Origin: an uncultured Anaerolineae bacterium
GTDB taxonomy: Bacteria > Chloroflexota > Anaerolineae > Anaerolineales > Villigracilaceae
Assembly (NCBI GenBank): GCA_903875215.1
Contig: CAIQVH010000031.1
Location: 186,001-250,000, forward strand
Direction: 5' to 3'
DNA length: 64,000 nt
Below are positions 17,538-29,088 of this stretch, piece after piece; positions within the stretch are counted from its first letter, which is position 1, and the number at the start of each line of letters is the position of its first letter. A model generated the notes under the pieces. The model was not told where the DNA came from, did no database searches, and saw only the letters and a list, made by a program, of their open reading frames with translations. A program made the translations under genes and the position numbers.

Positions 17538-18118
17538 AACGATCCTACGAACTCGCTGTGGCAATCATCTTTGGCTCGCTGGTCAGCATGTTGCTGATCG
17601 GCCTGATTCTGCTCGCCTCCCGCACTCCCTCCGGATATCCGATTATGTTAATGCCTTCCTCCACGCCTGCGCCGATCAGCGTCTACATTACCGGCGCAGT
17701 GGCGCGGCCCGGAGTGTACAACGTCCCACGCGATTGCCGCATGGTTGAAGCGGTGGCGCTGGCAGGTGGGTTCCTGGAAGGGGCGGAAGTGGCGCGGCTG
17801 AACCTGGCAGAAAAACTGGATGACGGCCAGCACATCGATGTTCCGGGCGGAAGCGACCTGCCTACTCCGCAGTTGGTGATCGGCGGAAGCGGCCTGCTCG
17901 TTACCCCCACACCTCCGGGCGGCGTGGTGGTCAATCTCAACAGCGCGGATGCCGCCCTGCTCGAAAAGCTGCCCGGCATTGGCCCCACAACGGCGGAAAA
18001 GATCGTCCAGTATCGTGAAGAGAACGGCCCGTTTGAATATATCGAAGACCTGCTCAAGATTCCCGGAATTGGCCCTGAAACCATCAACGAAATCCGCGGA
18101 TTGGTGACGGTTGAGTAG
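17534..18118 (+). CDS. ComEA-like protein: membrane anchor, SLBB domain, helix-hairpin-helix
   Basis: 194 residues. One membrane helix (about 8-30) anchors the protein, followed by an SLBB domain (about 53-115, VYITGAVARPGVYNVP) and a double helix-hairpin-helix at the end (LEKLPGIGPTTAEKI and LLKIPGIGPETINEI). This order is that of ComEA, the DNA receptor for natural transformation. The ATG overlaps the GNAT stop by 4 bp. No comEC or pilus gene is nearby, so competence is not proven. Confidence 0.85.
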   Translation: MKRSYELAVAIIFGSLVSMLLIGLILLASRTPSGYPIMLMPSSTPAPISVYITGAVARPGVYNVPRDCRMVEAVALAGGFLEGAEVARLNLAEKLDDGQHIDVPGGSDLPTPQLVIGGSGLLVTPTPPGGVVVNLNSADAALLEKLPGIGPTTAEKIVQYREENGPFEYIEDLLKIPGIGPETINEIRGLVTVE

Positions 18119-18150
18119 CAATTATTTCTGGAAGGTGGATTACAACCTGC

Positions 18151-18711
18151 ATGCTGGATCACTTTGATTTGCTGGCCCCGCTCTACGATCGCGCCATTCC
18201 GTTTGCACGGTTGGATTTGATGCTCGAGTTTTTGAACCTGCCCGTTGATGGTCTGCTGCTCGATGCGGGCGGCGGCACTGGGCGGGTGGCTGCTGCCTTA
18301 AAACCGTACACCCGTCAGGTGGTGGTGGCGGATCTTTCGGCGGGGATGCTGGCGCAGAGCCGGAACAAGCAGTTAGCGGGGTTGATGGCTCCCGCGGAGC
18401 AGCTCCCTTTCGCGGCGGGGACGTTTTCGCGCGTCCTGATGGTTGATGCGTTGCATCACGTCATCAATCAGCGTGAGACGATTGCCGAGTTGTGGCGTGT
18501 GCTCCAGCCGGGCGGGCGGCTGGTGATTGAAGAGCCGGATATTCGCACTCTGACGGTCAAGCTCGTGGCGCTGGTCGAGAAGCTGGCGCTGATGCGCAGT
18601 CATTTTATCAGCCCGCCGGTGATTGCCGGTTATTTTCCGTCGCAAGCCAGGGTTTCTGTGGAGGTTCAGGGCTACAATGCCTGGGTGATTGTGGAAAAGT
18701 TGGGGGATTAG
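18151..18711 (+). CDS. Class I SAM-dependent methyltransferase
   Basis: 186 residues. Motif I is LLDAGGGTGRVAAAL (about 36-50), the post-I acidic residue is VVADLS, and the motif VLMVDALHHV is typical of UbiE-like methyltransferases. The protein is shorter than usual at the C-terminus. The tail converges with the pseudokinase gene, their stop codons sharing 4 bp. Substrate unknown; quinone or small-molecule methylation is possible. Confidence 0.8.
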   Translation: MLDHFDLLAPLYDRAIPFARLDLMLEFLNLPVDGLLLDAGGGTGRVAAALKPYTRQVVVADLSAGMLAQSRNKQLAGLMAPAEQLPFAAGTFSRVLMVDALHHVINQRETIAELWRVLQPGGRLVIEEPDIRTLTVKLVALVEKLALMRSHFISPPVIAGYFPSQARVSVEVQGYNAWVIVEKLGD

Positions 18712-20654
18712 CGTTCCCAGCGAGGCTGCCAATCGGGTTCGGGGTCTTTGGTCAGCTGGCGCAGGTTGCTGCCATCGGCGTTCATAATGTACAGATCGGC
18801 TTGATCGTTGGTGCGCAGAGAGTTGAAGACGATAAATTGCCCATCGGGGGAATAACTGCAGGCGGTGTTGTTGCCACCGTCGGTCAGCTGGGTGGCGCTG
18901 CCTGTTGCGATATCCAGCTGGAAGATGTCCTTGTCGCCGGGCGGGCCGGCAAAGATGAGCAGGTTTTTACCATCGGGCGACCAATCGAGGCTGCCGCCGA
19001 TACCGAGCAGCCCCTGGCTGATCTGACGCTGGTGGGTGCCATCGGCGTCCATCAGGAATATCTGGTATTCGTTAGGCTGGTCGATGGCCATGGCGTAGGC
19101 AATCGTCAGCCCATCGGGTGACCAGGCCGTGGCGACGATGGTATTCGGCCCGGCGTAGAGCAGCTGGGGGTTCAAGCCGTCCTTATCCACCACCCAGATG
19201 GAGGTGGGGCCTTCGGCGGCGCGGTTGGCAAAGACGATTTTTTGACCTTCGGGGGAAAAGCTGGGTGAAACAACATTCCCGATGTCGTGGGTGAGTTGGG
19301 AGAGGTTGCCGCTTTCCAGAATCAGCAGGTACAGGTCAAAGGAGCCGAGCCGGTTGGAGGCGAAGACGATCATCTGCCCGCCGGGGGCAAAGGTGGGGTA
19401 GTAGTTGTTTGCGGAGGCATTGGTTAGGAGCTGGAACTGGCTGCCATCCGCTTTGATCATGCAAAGCTGGTTGAAGTCACCGCGGGTGCAGGTGAATATG
19501 ATCCGGCCGCCGTGGATTTCGGTTGGGGCGGGTGGCAGGGTCAGCGTGGGGGCGGGACTGGGTAAATTGGTGGCAAGCAGGGTGGTGCGGGGCGGTATGA
19601 CCGGGGCCGTGGATGGAGGTTTAATTTGCCAGAGAGCGTAGCCCAGCCCACCGAGCAGGAGCAGGAGAAGCGCGGGCCGCAGCAGCCGGGTGAAGTCAAA
19701 TGTTGAGTGCGGTGGAGGTGGGGAGGAGGCGGTGATCTGGGCGGCTTTGAGCGGCCGGAGGGGTATGGGAACGCTGGTGAGGTTGGCGGGAGGAGGCAGG
19801 TAGTGCCAGCTGCCCAGCGCGGCGGCGCTAAGTGGGGCAGAATCTGCCCCGATTTTTTCGGCCACCGCTTCGGCTGCCAGACGGGCAGCGAGGCACAGGC
19901 TGAGAAAGAATTCATCCGCGCTGATAAAGCGTTCTTGCGGTCGGCGCGCCAGTCCTTGCAGAATAACGCGCGCGAAGAAATCGGGGATTTCGGGATTGAG
20001 TTTGCGTGGGTTGGTCAGTTCATCGCGCGGCGGTTGGCCGGTGACCAGTTCAAACAGGATGGCTGCCAGCGCGTACAGGTCGGTGGATGGCGAGAGCCGC
20101 GCCGGGTGTGCCTGCTCTGGCGCGGCGTAGGGATGGGTGGATGGGAGAAAATCCACCTCGCCGCTGCGTTTTGCGCTGCCCAGACCGCTCATGCGCAGGC
20201 TGCCGCGCTGGTCGATGTGGATGCGCTCCGGGCAGATTCCACTATGTACCCAGCCCTGGGCATGCAGGCTGCCCAGGGCAGAGCTTAAGGCGCGGGCGTA
20301 GATCAGCGCCTCCTGGACGCTGAAAGACTGGCCTGGGTGCGAGAGCAGGATATCGCGCAGGGATGGGCCGTCTACCCAGTCTTCCAGCAGGCAGGCTGAC
20401 TGGCCTTCCAGTTCCAACCCGAAGGAAGGCAGCAAGACCGGGTGGTTGATCTTTGTAAGCAACGCGGCACGCACCTCGAGCTGTTTGAGAGCCTCCGGGT
20501 CCGTGCTCAGCTCGGGCTGGCAGAGGGTCACGCCGAGCATCTTTCCGAGCTGCAGATCAAAGGCGCGGTACAGTTCCCCTTGCGGCGTCAGAGTGGAAAA
20601 CGCTTCGATACGGTAGCGACCTAGGAGTGTGTGGTTCAACAAATCACCGGGCAT
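18708..20654 (-). CDS. Pseudokinase fused to a TolB/PD40 beta-propeller, single-pass membrane protein
   Basis: 648 residues. Residues 1-265 have the layout of a Ser/Thr kinase: the fold markers APEQ, STDLYALA and RRPQERF are kept. The catalytic residues are missing: the glycine loop reads STLTPQG, the VAIK lysine position is VTLC, HRDLKPEN is HSGICPERI and DFG is SGLG. A membrane helix is near 328-345 (LLLLLLGGLGYALW). Residues 385-648 are TolB-like PD40 blades with repeated SPDG/FSPEG and MNADGS motifs. Probably a sensor or scaffold in which an outside propeller signals to an inactive kinase fold. Confidence 0.85.
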   Translation of the reverse strand: MPGDLLNHTLLGRYRIEAFSTLTPQGELYRAFDLQLGKMLGVTLCQPELSTDPEALKQLEVRAALLTKINHPVLLPSFGLELEGQSACLLEDWVDGPSLRDILLSHPGQSFSVQEALIYARALSSALGSLHAQGWVHSGICPERIHIDQRGSLRMSGLGSAKRSGEVDFLPSTHPYAAPEQAHPARLSPSTDLYALAAILFELVTGQPPRDELTNPRKLNPEIPDFFARVILQGLARRPQERFISADEFFLSLCLAARLAAEAVAEKIGADSAPLSAAALGSWHYLPPPANLTSVPIPLRPLKAAQITASSPPPPHSTFDFTRLLRPALLLLLLGGLGYALWQIKPPSTAPVIPPRTTLLATNLPSPAPTLTLPPAPTEIHGGRIIFTCTRGDFNQLCMIKADGSQFQLLTNASANNYYPTFAPGGQMIVFASNRLGSFDLYLLILESGNLSQLTHDIGNVVSPSFSPEGQKIVFANRAAEGPTSIWVVDKDGLNPQLLYAGPNTIVATAWSPDGLTIAYAMAIDQPNEYQIFLMDADGTHQRQISQGLLGIGGSLDWSPDGKNLLIFAGPPGDKDIFQLDIATGSATQLTDGGNNTACSYSPDGQFIVFNSLRTNDQADLYIMNADGSNLRQLTKDPEPDWQPRWER

Positions 20655-20660
20655 AGAAAA

Positions 20661-20666
20661 AGTATA
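20661..20666 (-). promoter_or_regulatory. -10 box directly before the pseudokinase start (leaderless candidate)
   Basis: On the minus strand TATACT is followed by 6 nt and then the ATG. Transcription would begin at or next to the start codon, and no Shine-Dalgarno is present. No clear -35 box is visible. Confidence 0.5.
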
Positions 20667-20856
20667 GCGTAGAAATGGATGGTCGAGAGGTAAATGACAA
20701 ATGAATCAGAGAACTCGTATTCGAGTCAATTCGGGTAATAAAAATCTAATTACATTTGCCAGTTTACAGTGATCCGATTTTTTCTTACAATAGGGTTGTT
20801 CCTGATTAGTGTAAATTCTGGTACATTTGCGTAAAACCTCGCGAGGAGATTGCCAA

Positions 20857-22194
20857 GTGATACCAGAAATTCGAGATGACCGTCAACAGCGAGCGTTGAC
20901 AGGCGTACCAGTTGACATGTTCCTGATCGATCCCGTCTCCGGCAACCGCGGTCCGGCCTTCTGGGTAATCGGCACCGACGGCGGCTACCTGGATAAGCCG
21001 GTCAGGGTTGCCCCTCCTGGTAACAACAGCAGCCTGGTGATGATGTCGGGCGAGCGCTACCTGGTCATCATCGACTTCGCCGGTTATCAGAAAGGCGCGA
21101 TCGGCCCCAACGGCCGGCCTTACTCGGGCAACTGGCTACTCAAGAACCAGGCTAAGACTCCCTTCCCGGGCGGCGCGGCGGTCATCGGCGGCACCACCGC
21201 CCAGATCATGCAGTTCCGCGTGAATGGAACAATGAGCAACGATACCAGCTTCAATCCGGCTGCCCCGGGCGCAACCCTGCGCAGCGGTCTGGTGGGAGGA
21301 ATCAATCCAGCGTTGGTTCGCCTGGTCAACCCGGCGACTGGCACACCTGCAGTAACAATCAACAAGACTCGCCAGCTCACTCTCAACGAAGTGATGGGTA
21401 TGCCGCAGAACGTCACCAACCCTGTAACAGGCCTGTTGACCGCTTACCCCGGCGGCCCGCTGGAGATCCTGGTCAATAACACCAAATGGAACGGTGAGCG
21501 TATCATCGGTGTTGATAATACAGATCTAAATATGCCGATGTACATCATGGAACCCATCCCGGGCTTCACCCTTGACGGCACCGGAAAGAACTGGCTCTCC
21601 GAACTGCCGAAGGAAGGCGAAACCGAAGTCTGGGAGATTGTCAACCTGACCGCCGATGCACACCCCATCCACTTCCACCTGGTGCAGGCGCAGTTGCTCA
21701 ATCGTCAGAACTTTGATACCAGGGCATACAACGCCGCTTATACGGCAGCCTTTCCAGGCGGCGGATACGACCACATGACCGGGCAACCCTATCCTGCTGG
21801 TGTTTTTATCCCGGCCTTTGGTCCGCCGCTGCCTTACGGAACTGGAACTGTGGTGGGCGGTAACCCGGATATCAACGCCCCAGGAGCGAAAAATAGGCCT
21901 TTGTATCTCAAAGGCACACCCATCCCGCCGCTTCCTCAGGAGGCTGGATGGAAGGATACTTTCGTCATGTACCCTGGACAGGTGACACGCGTGGTCATCC
22001 GCTGGGCGCCAACGGATCTCCCGGCAAATACACCCATAGCCGACGCGACCTTCCCCTTCGATCCGAATGGCGGACATGGTTATGTCTGGCACTGCCATAT
22101 CGTGGATCACGAAGACAACGAGATGATGCGTCCGGATGAAGTGATTCCCAATCCATCGGCAACCCGCAGTTTCGTTCAAGGCACAGATTACTAA
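20857..22194 (+). pseudogene. Multicopper oxidase lacking its first cupredoxin domain
   Basis: 445 residues from a GTG (20857), eight bases after GAGGAG. The sequence matches domains 2 and 3 of CotA/phenoxazinone-synthase-like multicopper oxidases: FWVIGTDGGYL near residue 40, HPIHFHLVQ (about 268) and HGYVWHCHIVDHEDNEMM at the C-terminus with the type 1 and trinuclear ligands. The first domain, which supplies the other four His ligands (two HxH motifs), is absent, as are any signal peptide and an upstream fragment in any frame. The upstream 200 bp are AT-rich and contain no gene. It is probably an N-terminally deleted, non-catalytic remnant, although the frame is intact for 1.3 kb. Confidence 0.75.
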
Positions 22195-22212
22195 ACCAAC
22201 CTGTTCCACCAG

Positions 22213-22247
22213 AGACCTTCCGGCAAAATTCACCGGAAGGTCTTTTA
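22213..22247 (+). terminator. Terminator after the multicopper oxidase gene
   Basis: AGACCTTCCGG (22213-22223) and CCGGAAGGTCT (22233-22243) form a perfect 11-bp stem with a 9-nt loop, followed by TTTT. Confidence 0.85.
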
Positions 22248-22301
22248 ACTTTCACACCTATAAAAGCAAAATTGTTATATACTTTTGCGATTGGAGTAAC
22301 T

Positions 22302-24023
22302 ATGTCGGATATAGACCTCGCCCCCCTTCAAGCAGAATTATCCCGCTTTGACCTGCAGGGCCGCTCCGGCCTGTTACCCGCTTTGCAAGCCGCGCAAAGA
22401 CTCTATGGCTGGCTGCCGCAGGAAGCCGCGGCCGAAGTCGCCAAAGCCCTGGGCGTTCCGCTGGCGGATGTGCATGGGGTGATCGAGTTTTACAGCCTGT
22501 TCTACAGCGAACCTGTCGGCAAGCGCATCGTTCGGGTTTGTACGGATGCCGCCTGCGGGCTGAAAGGTGGGGAGCAGATTTTGAGCGGACTCTGCGCCCG
22601 GCACGGAATCCAGCCAAATCAGACCACCCCTGACCTGTCCACCACAATCGAATCATCTCCCTGCCTCGGGCTGTGTGACCTGGCGCCTGCGACGCTGACC
22701 GTAGACGATGGACGCTGGACGATAGGCGACAACGAGCTACGCCCGCGGTCGATGGTTTATGGTCTGTCGTCTTTACTTACATCCAACTGCGGCAAAGGCC
22801 GCGCCGCCACGCTGGCCGAGTATGGTGCCTATCCGGCCTTGCGCCGCGCTTTGGAGTTGACTCCTGAAGCCGTCATCGCCGAAGTCAAAGCCGCGGGATT
22901 GGTGGGACGCGGCGGCGCGGCCTTCCCGACCGCCGTCAAATGGGAGGGCGCGGCCAAAGCCGAAAGTTTCCCCAAATACATCGTCTGCAACGCCGACGAA
23001 TCGGAGCCGGGGACGTTCAAGGATCGCGTGCTGCTGCTCGATGACCCGCACCGCGTCATCGAGGGGATGTGTATTGCCGCTCACGCCATTGGTGCCACAC
23101 GCGGCTACATTTACTTGCGCGGCGAGTATCCCTACATCCTGCCAGTGCTGGAAAATGCCCTGAGCGAAGCGCGCGCGGCTGGTTATCTCGGAAAGAAATT
23201 CGACATCGAAATCCGCCTCGGCGCGGGGGCTTATATCTGCGGCGAGGAAACCGCCCTGTTCGAGTCGATCGAGGGCAAACGCGGCTATCCACGCATCAAG
23301 CCGCCCTTCCCGACCACCAATGGCCTGTTCGACCAGCCAACGGTCATCAATAACGTTGAGACGCTCTGCAATGTGCCGTTGATTTTCGAAAAAGGCGCGG
23401 CGGGCTACCGTCAGATCGGCACCGAGAAATCTCCCGGCCCGAAGCTTTTCTGCGTCTCGGGCGATGTCGCCAAACCGGGCGTGTACGAAGTGCCGTTTGG
23501 GACGACTTTGCGCGAATTATTAACCATGGCCAATGGTTCTCCGGTTGACTGGTTATCCGGTTCTGCTGTTAACCAATCAACTGAACAACCGGATAGCCGG
23601 ATAACAGAAAAACTGGAAAACGGATTACAAGCTATTTTGTTTGGCGGCGCGGCTGGAGCATTTGCCACCCCCGCCCACCTGGATGTAAAACTGACCTTCG
23701 AGGATTTGCGCGCCGCCGGTCTGCCGCTCGGCTCGGGCGTAGTGATGGTTTTCGATCAATCCCGCGACCTGCGTCAGACCCTGGCGCGGCTCGGCAAGTT
23801 TTTCGCGCATGAATCGTGCGGGAAGTGCTATCCCTGCCAGTTGGGGACACAACGTCAGATGGAAATTTTGCAGCGATTGGCGAATGGTGAATGGCAAATG
23901 GGAGATTCCGAACGCTTGCAGGATGTCGGTTGGACGATGACCGATGCCAGCCTGTGCGGCTTGGGCCAGACGGCGGCGAGCGCGGTTCTTTCTGCCTTAA
24001 AGCTTGGATTGGTAAAGTTGTAA
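22302..24023 (+). CDS. NuoE-NuoF fusion, NADH-binding subunit of formate dehydrogenase
   Basis: 573 residues. Residues 1-135 are a NuoE-like thioredoxin fold with four Cys for a [2Fe-2S] cluster (CTDAAC and CLGLC). From about 165 it is Nuo[26 protein letters not shown] and [13 protein letters not shown] for FMN and NAD, and [12 protein letters not shown] for the [4Fe-4S] cluster. It passes electrons from formate oxidation to NAD. The chosen ATG has GGAG and a 5-nt spacer, like the other genes of this operon. Three stretches not expected in the family coincide with stuttered repeats: the NuoE/NuoF junction, about residues 411-440, and a short one near 527-534. FdsB-type subunits are also fused this way, so the fusion itself has precedent. 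Confidence 0.9.
   Translation: MSDIDLAPLQAELSRFDLQGRSGLLPALQAAQRLYGWLPQEAAAEVAKALGVPLADVHGVIEFYSLFYSEPVGKRIVRVCTDAACGLKGGEQILSGLCARHGIQPNQTTPDLSTTIESSPCLGLCDLAPATLTVDDGRWTIGDNELRPRSMVYGLSSLLTSNCGKGRAATLAEYGAYPALRRALELTPEAVIAEVKAAGLVGRGGAAFPTAVKWEGAAKAESFPKYIVCNADESEPGTFKDRVLLLDDPHRVIEGMCIAAHAIGATRGYIYLRGEYPYILPVLENALSEARAAGYLGKKFDIEIRLGAGAYICGEETALFESIEGKRGYPRIKPPFPTTNGLFDQPTVINNVETLCNVPLIFEKGAAGYRQIGTEKSPGPKLFCVSGDVAKPGVYEVPFGTTLRELLTMANGSPVDWLSGSAVNQSTEQPDSRITEKLENGLQAILFGGAAGAFATPAHLDVKLTFEDLRAAGLPLGSGVVMVFDQSRDLRQTLARLGKFFAHESCGKCYPCQLGTQRQMEILQRLANGEWQMGDSERLQDVGWTMTDASLCGLGQTAASAVLSALKLGLVKL
22701..22777. repeat. Degenerate stuttered palindrome at the NuoE/NuoF junction
   Basis: The left arm GTAGACGATGGACGCTGGAC and following bases (from 22701) face a right arm ending GGTCTGTCGTCTTTAC (22761-22776). 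The arms are imperfect inverted copies made of GACGATG/GACGCTG units. In translation this is the linker between the last NuoE Cys motif and the first NuoF residues. Confidence 0.6.
23531..23622. repeat. In-frame stuttered palindrome inside the NuoF domain
   Basis: The left arm holds GGTTGACTGGTTATCCGG and the right arm CAACCGGATAGCCGGATAAC. The CCGGATAA unit is the same as in the intergenic repeat at 25706-25786. It encodes about 28 residues (including [14 protein letters not shown]) at a place where NuoF homologues run directly into the GG-rich loop. Confidence 0.65.
23878..23900 (+). repeat. Seven-nucleotide stutter near the NuoF C-terminus
   Basis: GCGAATG GTGAATG GCAAATG runs from 23880 to 23900 and encodes ANGEWQM. 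Only one arm is present. It lies between the [4Fe-4S] Cys motif and the last Cys of NuoF, a region of variable length. Confidence 0.45.
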
Positions 24024-24025
24024 AT

Positions 24026-24090
24026 TTCACCACAAAGGCACGAAGTCACCAAGAAAAACAAAACTTCGTGCCTTGTGTCTTCGTGGTAAA
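24026..24090. repeat. Intergenic stuttered palindrome between NuoEF and the ferredoxin gene
   Basis: The left arm ACCACAAAGGCACGAAGTCA and the right arm AAACTTCGTGCCTTGTGTCT, ending TTCGTGGTAAA, pair imperfectly. The arms differ by one inserted unit of about 6 nt (ACGAAG/ACACAAG wording). Confidence 0.65.
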
Positions 24091-24106
24091 GCTTTTTGGA
24101 GTTCAC

Positions 24107-24811
<705 letters not shown>

Positions 24812-24858
24812 CGACCTTCGACTTTCGACTTTTGACTTTTGACTTCTTTGGAGAATCG

Positions 24859-25698
24859 ATGAATTTTGGAATTATGCCAGTGGTTTACGGAATTCTCGCC
24901 GCCCTGACCTGGGGCGCGGGCGATTTCAGCGGTGGCGTTGCCACCAAACGTTCCAGCGCCTACGGCGTGGTGATTATCGCGCACATTTTCAGCATGATTT
25001 TGCTATTGGCGACCGCATTTGTGTTGCGCGAACCCGTCCCGCCGCTGGAGTCATGGCTGTGGGGCGGCGCGGCTGGGTTGGGCGGCGCGATTGGGCTGTT
25101 ACTGCTTTATACCGCGCTCGCCAATGGGCGGATGAGCGTCGCCGCGCCGGTCTCCGCGCTGGTGGCTGCCGGCGTGCCGGTGGTCTTTGCGGCGTTTACC
25201 GAACAGCTGCCACCCGCCCTGGTGATTGCCGGGTTTTTCCTGGCGCTGGCGGCCATCTGGCTGGTCTCCGGCGGCGGCAGCGTGGATTTCAATCTCGACG
25301 AATTGCGCCTGCCCGTCATCGCTGGCCTGGCTTTTGGCTTTTTCTTTACAACCCTGCATTTTGCCAGCTCTGAATCAGTGATTTACCCGCTTATCGCTGT
25401 TCGTATTGTCTCAATTTCCAGCCTGCTTTTGTATTCGTTGATCACCCGCCAGAATATCATTCCCAGCCGCGAGAGCATTTTCCCCATCCTGGCCAGCGGA
25501 CTGCTCGACACGCTCGGCAACGCCTTCTTCGCCCTGGCCGCCCAACTCGGGCGCGTGGATGTGGCCGCCGTGCTCAGCTCGCTGTATCCCGGTTCGACGG
25601 TGCTGCTGGCCTGGATTTTGCTCAAGGAGCACATCAGCCGCAGGCAAATGGTCGGTATCCTCGCAGCGCTGGCGGCGATTGTGTTGATAACGATATGA
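24859..25698 (+). CDS. EamA/DMT-family transporter
   Basis: 279 residues with ten hydrophobic segments in two EamA halves (AALTWGAGDFSGGVATKRS early; the second half begins near LPVIAGLAFGF). It exports or imports small metabolites; substrate not predictable. The ATG at 24859 has GGAG plus 5 nt. A longer reading from 24832 would translate the repeat arm and is unlikely. It sits between two subunits of formate dehydrogenase on one strand, so it may carry formate, a cofactor precursor or nothing related. Confidence 0.85.
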   Translation: MNFGIMPVVYGILAALTWGAGDFSGGVATKRSSAYGVVIIAHIFSMILLLATAFVLREPVPPLESWLWGGAAGLGGAIGLLLLYTALANGRMSVAAPVSALVAAGVPVVFAAFTEQLPPALVIAGFFLALAAIWLVSGGGSVDFNLDELRLPVIAGLAFGFFFTTLHFASSESVIYPLIAVRIVSISSLLLYSLITRQNIIPSRESIFPILASGLLDTLGNAFFALAAQLGRVDVAAVLSSLYPGSTVLLAWILLKEHISRRQMVGILAALAAIVLITI

Positions 25699-25705
25699 TG
25701 TATTT

Positions 25706-25786
25706 CGGTTGTCCAGTTGCCCGGTTACCCCGTTGAAGGCTAAACTGGACAACTGGAAAACCGGATAACCGGATAACCGGATAACG
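25706..25786. repeat. Stuttered palindrome with CCGGATAA units upstream of fdhA
   Basis: The right arm contains three tandem copies of CCGGATAA (25761-25784). The left arm has CCGGTTA and GTCCAGTTG; the latter pairs with AACTGGAC/CAACTGGA on the right. The fdhA ribosome binding site (GGAG) overlaps its end. It is of the same family as the in-gene copy at 23531-23622. Confidence 0.75.
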
Positions 25787-25794
25787 GAGTAATC

Positions 25795-28014
<2,220 letters not shown>

Positions 28015-28436
28015 ATAACAGCCCTGCAACCGGTAATTCCCCGGTCGCTTCTGATGTGCTCAAAGACGTTCGAAGCGCATCATGAAGATTTTCAGCGCTG
28101 GATTGCAGAATTTCTAACTCCAAACCGAGATGAACCCTTTCAGTTCCGGCTTCCCTCGGTCAGGGGCGCGGATCTCTCGGCCCTGTTCCTGGAGAGTGTG
28201 CCAGGGTGATTGTGGAAGAAGCCGGACAGTTCGTTTAATAGTTTGAAGAACGGCTGGCATGGCATAAGACAGATTATCGGTTAAAATTAAGACATCAGCC
28301 ACCACTGACCATTTGCGCAATCACCATACTGATTAACAGCCCACATGGATATTGATGGTTGTATTCATGACGGCTTGCTTTTGATCAAATGGATAGAAGG
28401 TTGTTGGATATTTTTGTTCTCAAGCAGTAATACCAA
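28015..28436. other. 422-bp region without a confident gene
   Basis: It lies between fdhA and the first HsdS remnant. Open frames are short and none carries a motif I recognise. Base composition drops toward the right. A 68-residue minus-strand frame (28114-28320) could be a degraded transposase piece, but this is a guess. Together with the broken hsdS ends it looks like a deletion scar. Confidence 0.5.
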
Positions 28437-28664
28437 ATGACACTTTATTTACGAAGTTTAGCACCAGTAGGTACTCAGCCTAATTTGAATACCAGAATTA
28501 TGAGAAATGGTTCGCTCATTTTGCCACCGCTGAGCCTGCAAGAAGAGTTTGCGGGCGTGGTGGCGTGGGTCGAGTCGCTGCGGGGGCGGATGGGCGAGTC
28601 CACGCGGCAGGTGGAGGGGCTGTTTGAGTCGTTGTTAAATCAAAGTTTTGGAGGGAAAGAATGA
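28437..28664 (+). pseudogene. Remnant of a type I restriction specificity subunit (HsdS C-terminus)
   Basis: 75 residues, including LAPVGTQPNLNTRIM, LPPLSLQEEFAGVVAWVESL and LFESLLNQSFGGKE. This is the end of a target-recognition domain plus the conserved coiled spacer of HsdS. A TAA two codons before the ATG stops the frame, and nothing upstream restores the missing 300 or more residues. No hsdM or hsdR is in the window. The stop overlaps the zinc-ribbon ATG by 4 bp, so the remnant may still serve translational coupling. Confidence 0.75.
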
Positions 28665-29086
28665 CAGAGAGCATTGATTTCAAAGTGTGCCCTTATTGCG
28701 GTAATTGGGTAAGAGGGAGAGCATATCGCTGCCGACACTGTAAACGATGGATCATTAGGCCAGTCAACCCTCCAATTACATGGAAGGTTGGTCCTGCAAT
28801 AATCTCCGGGGTTGGAACAGGCATTGTTGATAAAGATTATATTTGTCCAAAGTGTCAGGGTAGAAGCCCTAAAGGCTCGAGCCAGTGTGCTCGATGCAAA
28901 AAGTTTCGCTATTATTCCACGCCTGATACTGGCATACCCGGTCATGTTGTATTTTGGGATAAGCTTAAGAATCTTCCCGAATTGATCAATCAAAAAGCGC
29001 CTGAGTGCCCGTGGTGTGCAGAAGTGTTTTGGTCTGACGAACAGCCCGAGGTATGTCCTTCGTGCAATGTTCGACTGTCGGAATAA
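28661..29086 (+). CDS. Zinc-ribbon protein, function unknown
   Basis: 141 residues. Three zinc-binding modules are visible: CPYCGNWVRGRAYRCRHC (10-27), CPKCQGRSPKGSSQCARC (about 63-80) and CPWCAEVFW ... CPSCNV at the end. No catalytic domain is recognised. It could be a nucleic-acid or protein-interaction protein. GGAGGG precedes the ATG by 5 nt. It is bracketed by two HsdS tail remnants, which suggests that it arrived as cargo or through recombination in a restriction locus. Confidence 0.75.
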   Translation: MTESIDFKVCPYCGNWVRGRAYRCRHCKRWIIRPVNPPITWKVGPAIISGVGTGIVDKDYICPKCQGRSPKGSSQCARCKKFRYYSTPDTGIPGHVVFWDKLKNLPELINQKAPECPWCAEVFWSDEQPEVCPSCNVRLSE

Positions 29087-29088
29087 TT

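Noticed and set aside
28114-28320. Minus-strand 68-residue frame as a transposase fragment.
   Set aside because: No DDE residues or family motif is visible, and the region is too short. Kept only as part of the unassigned region.
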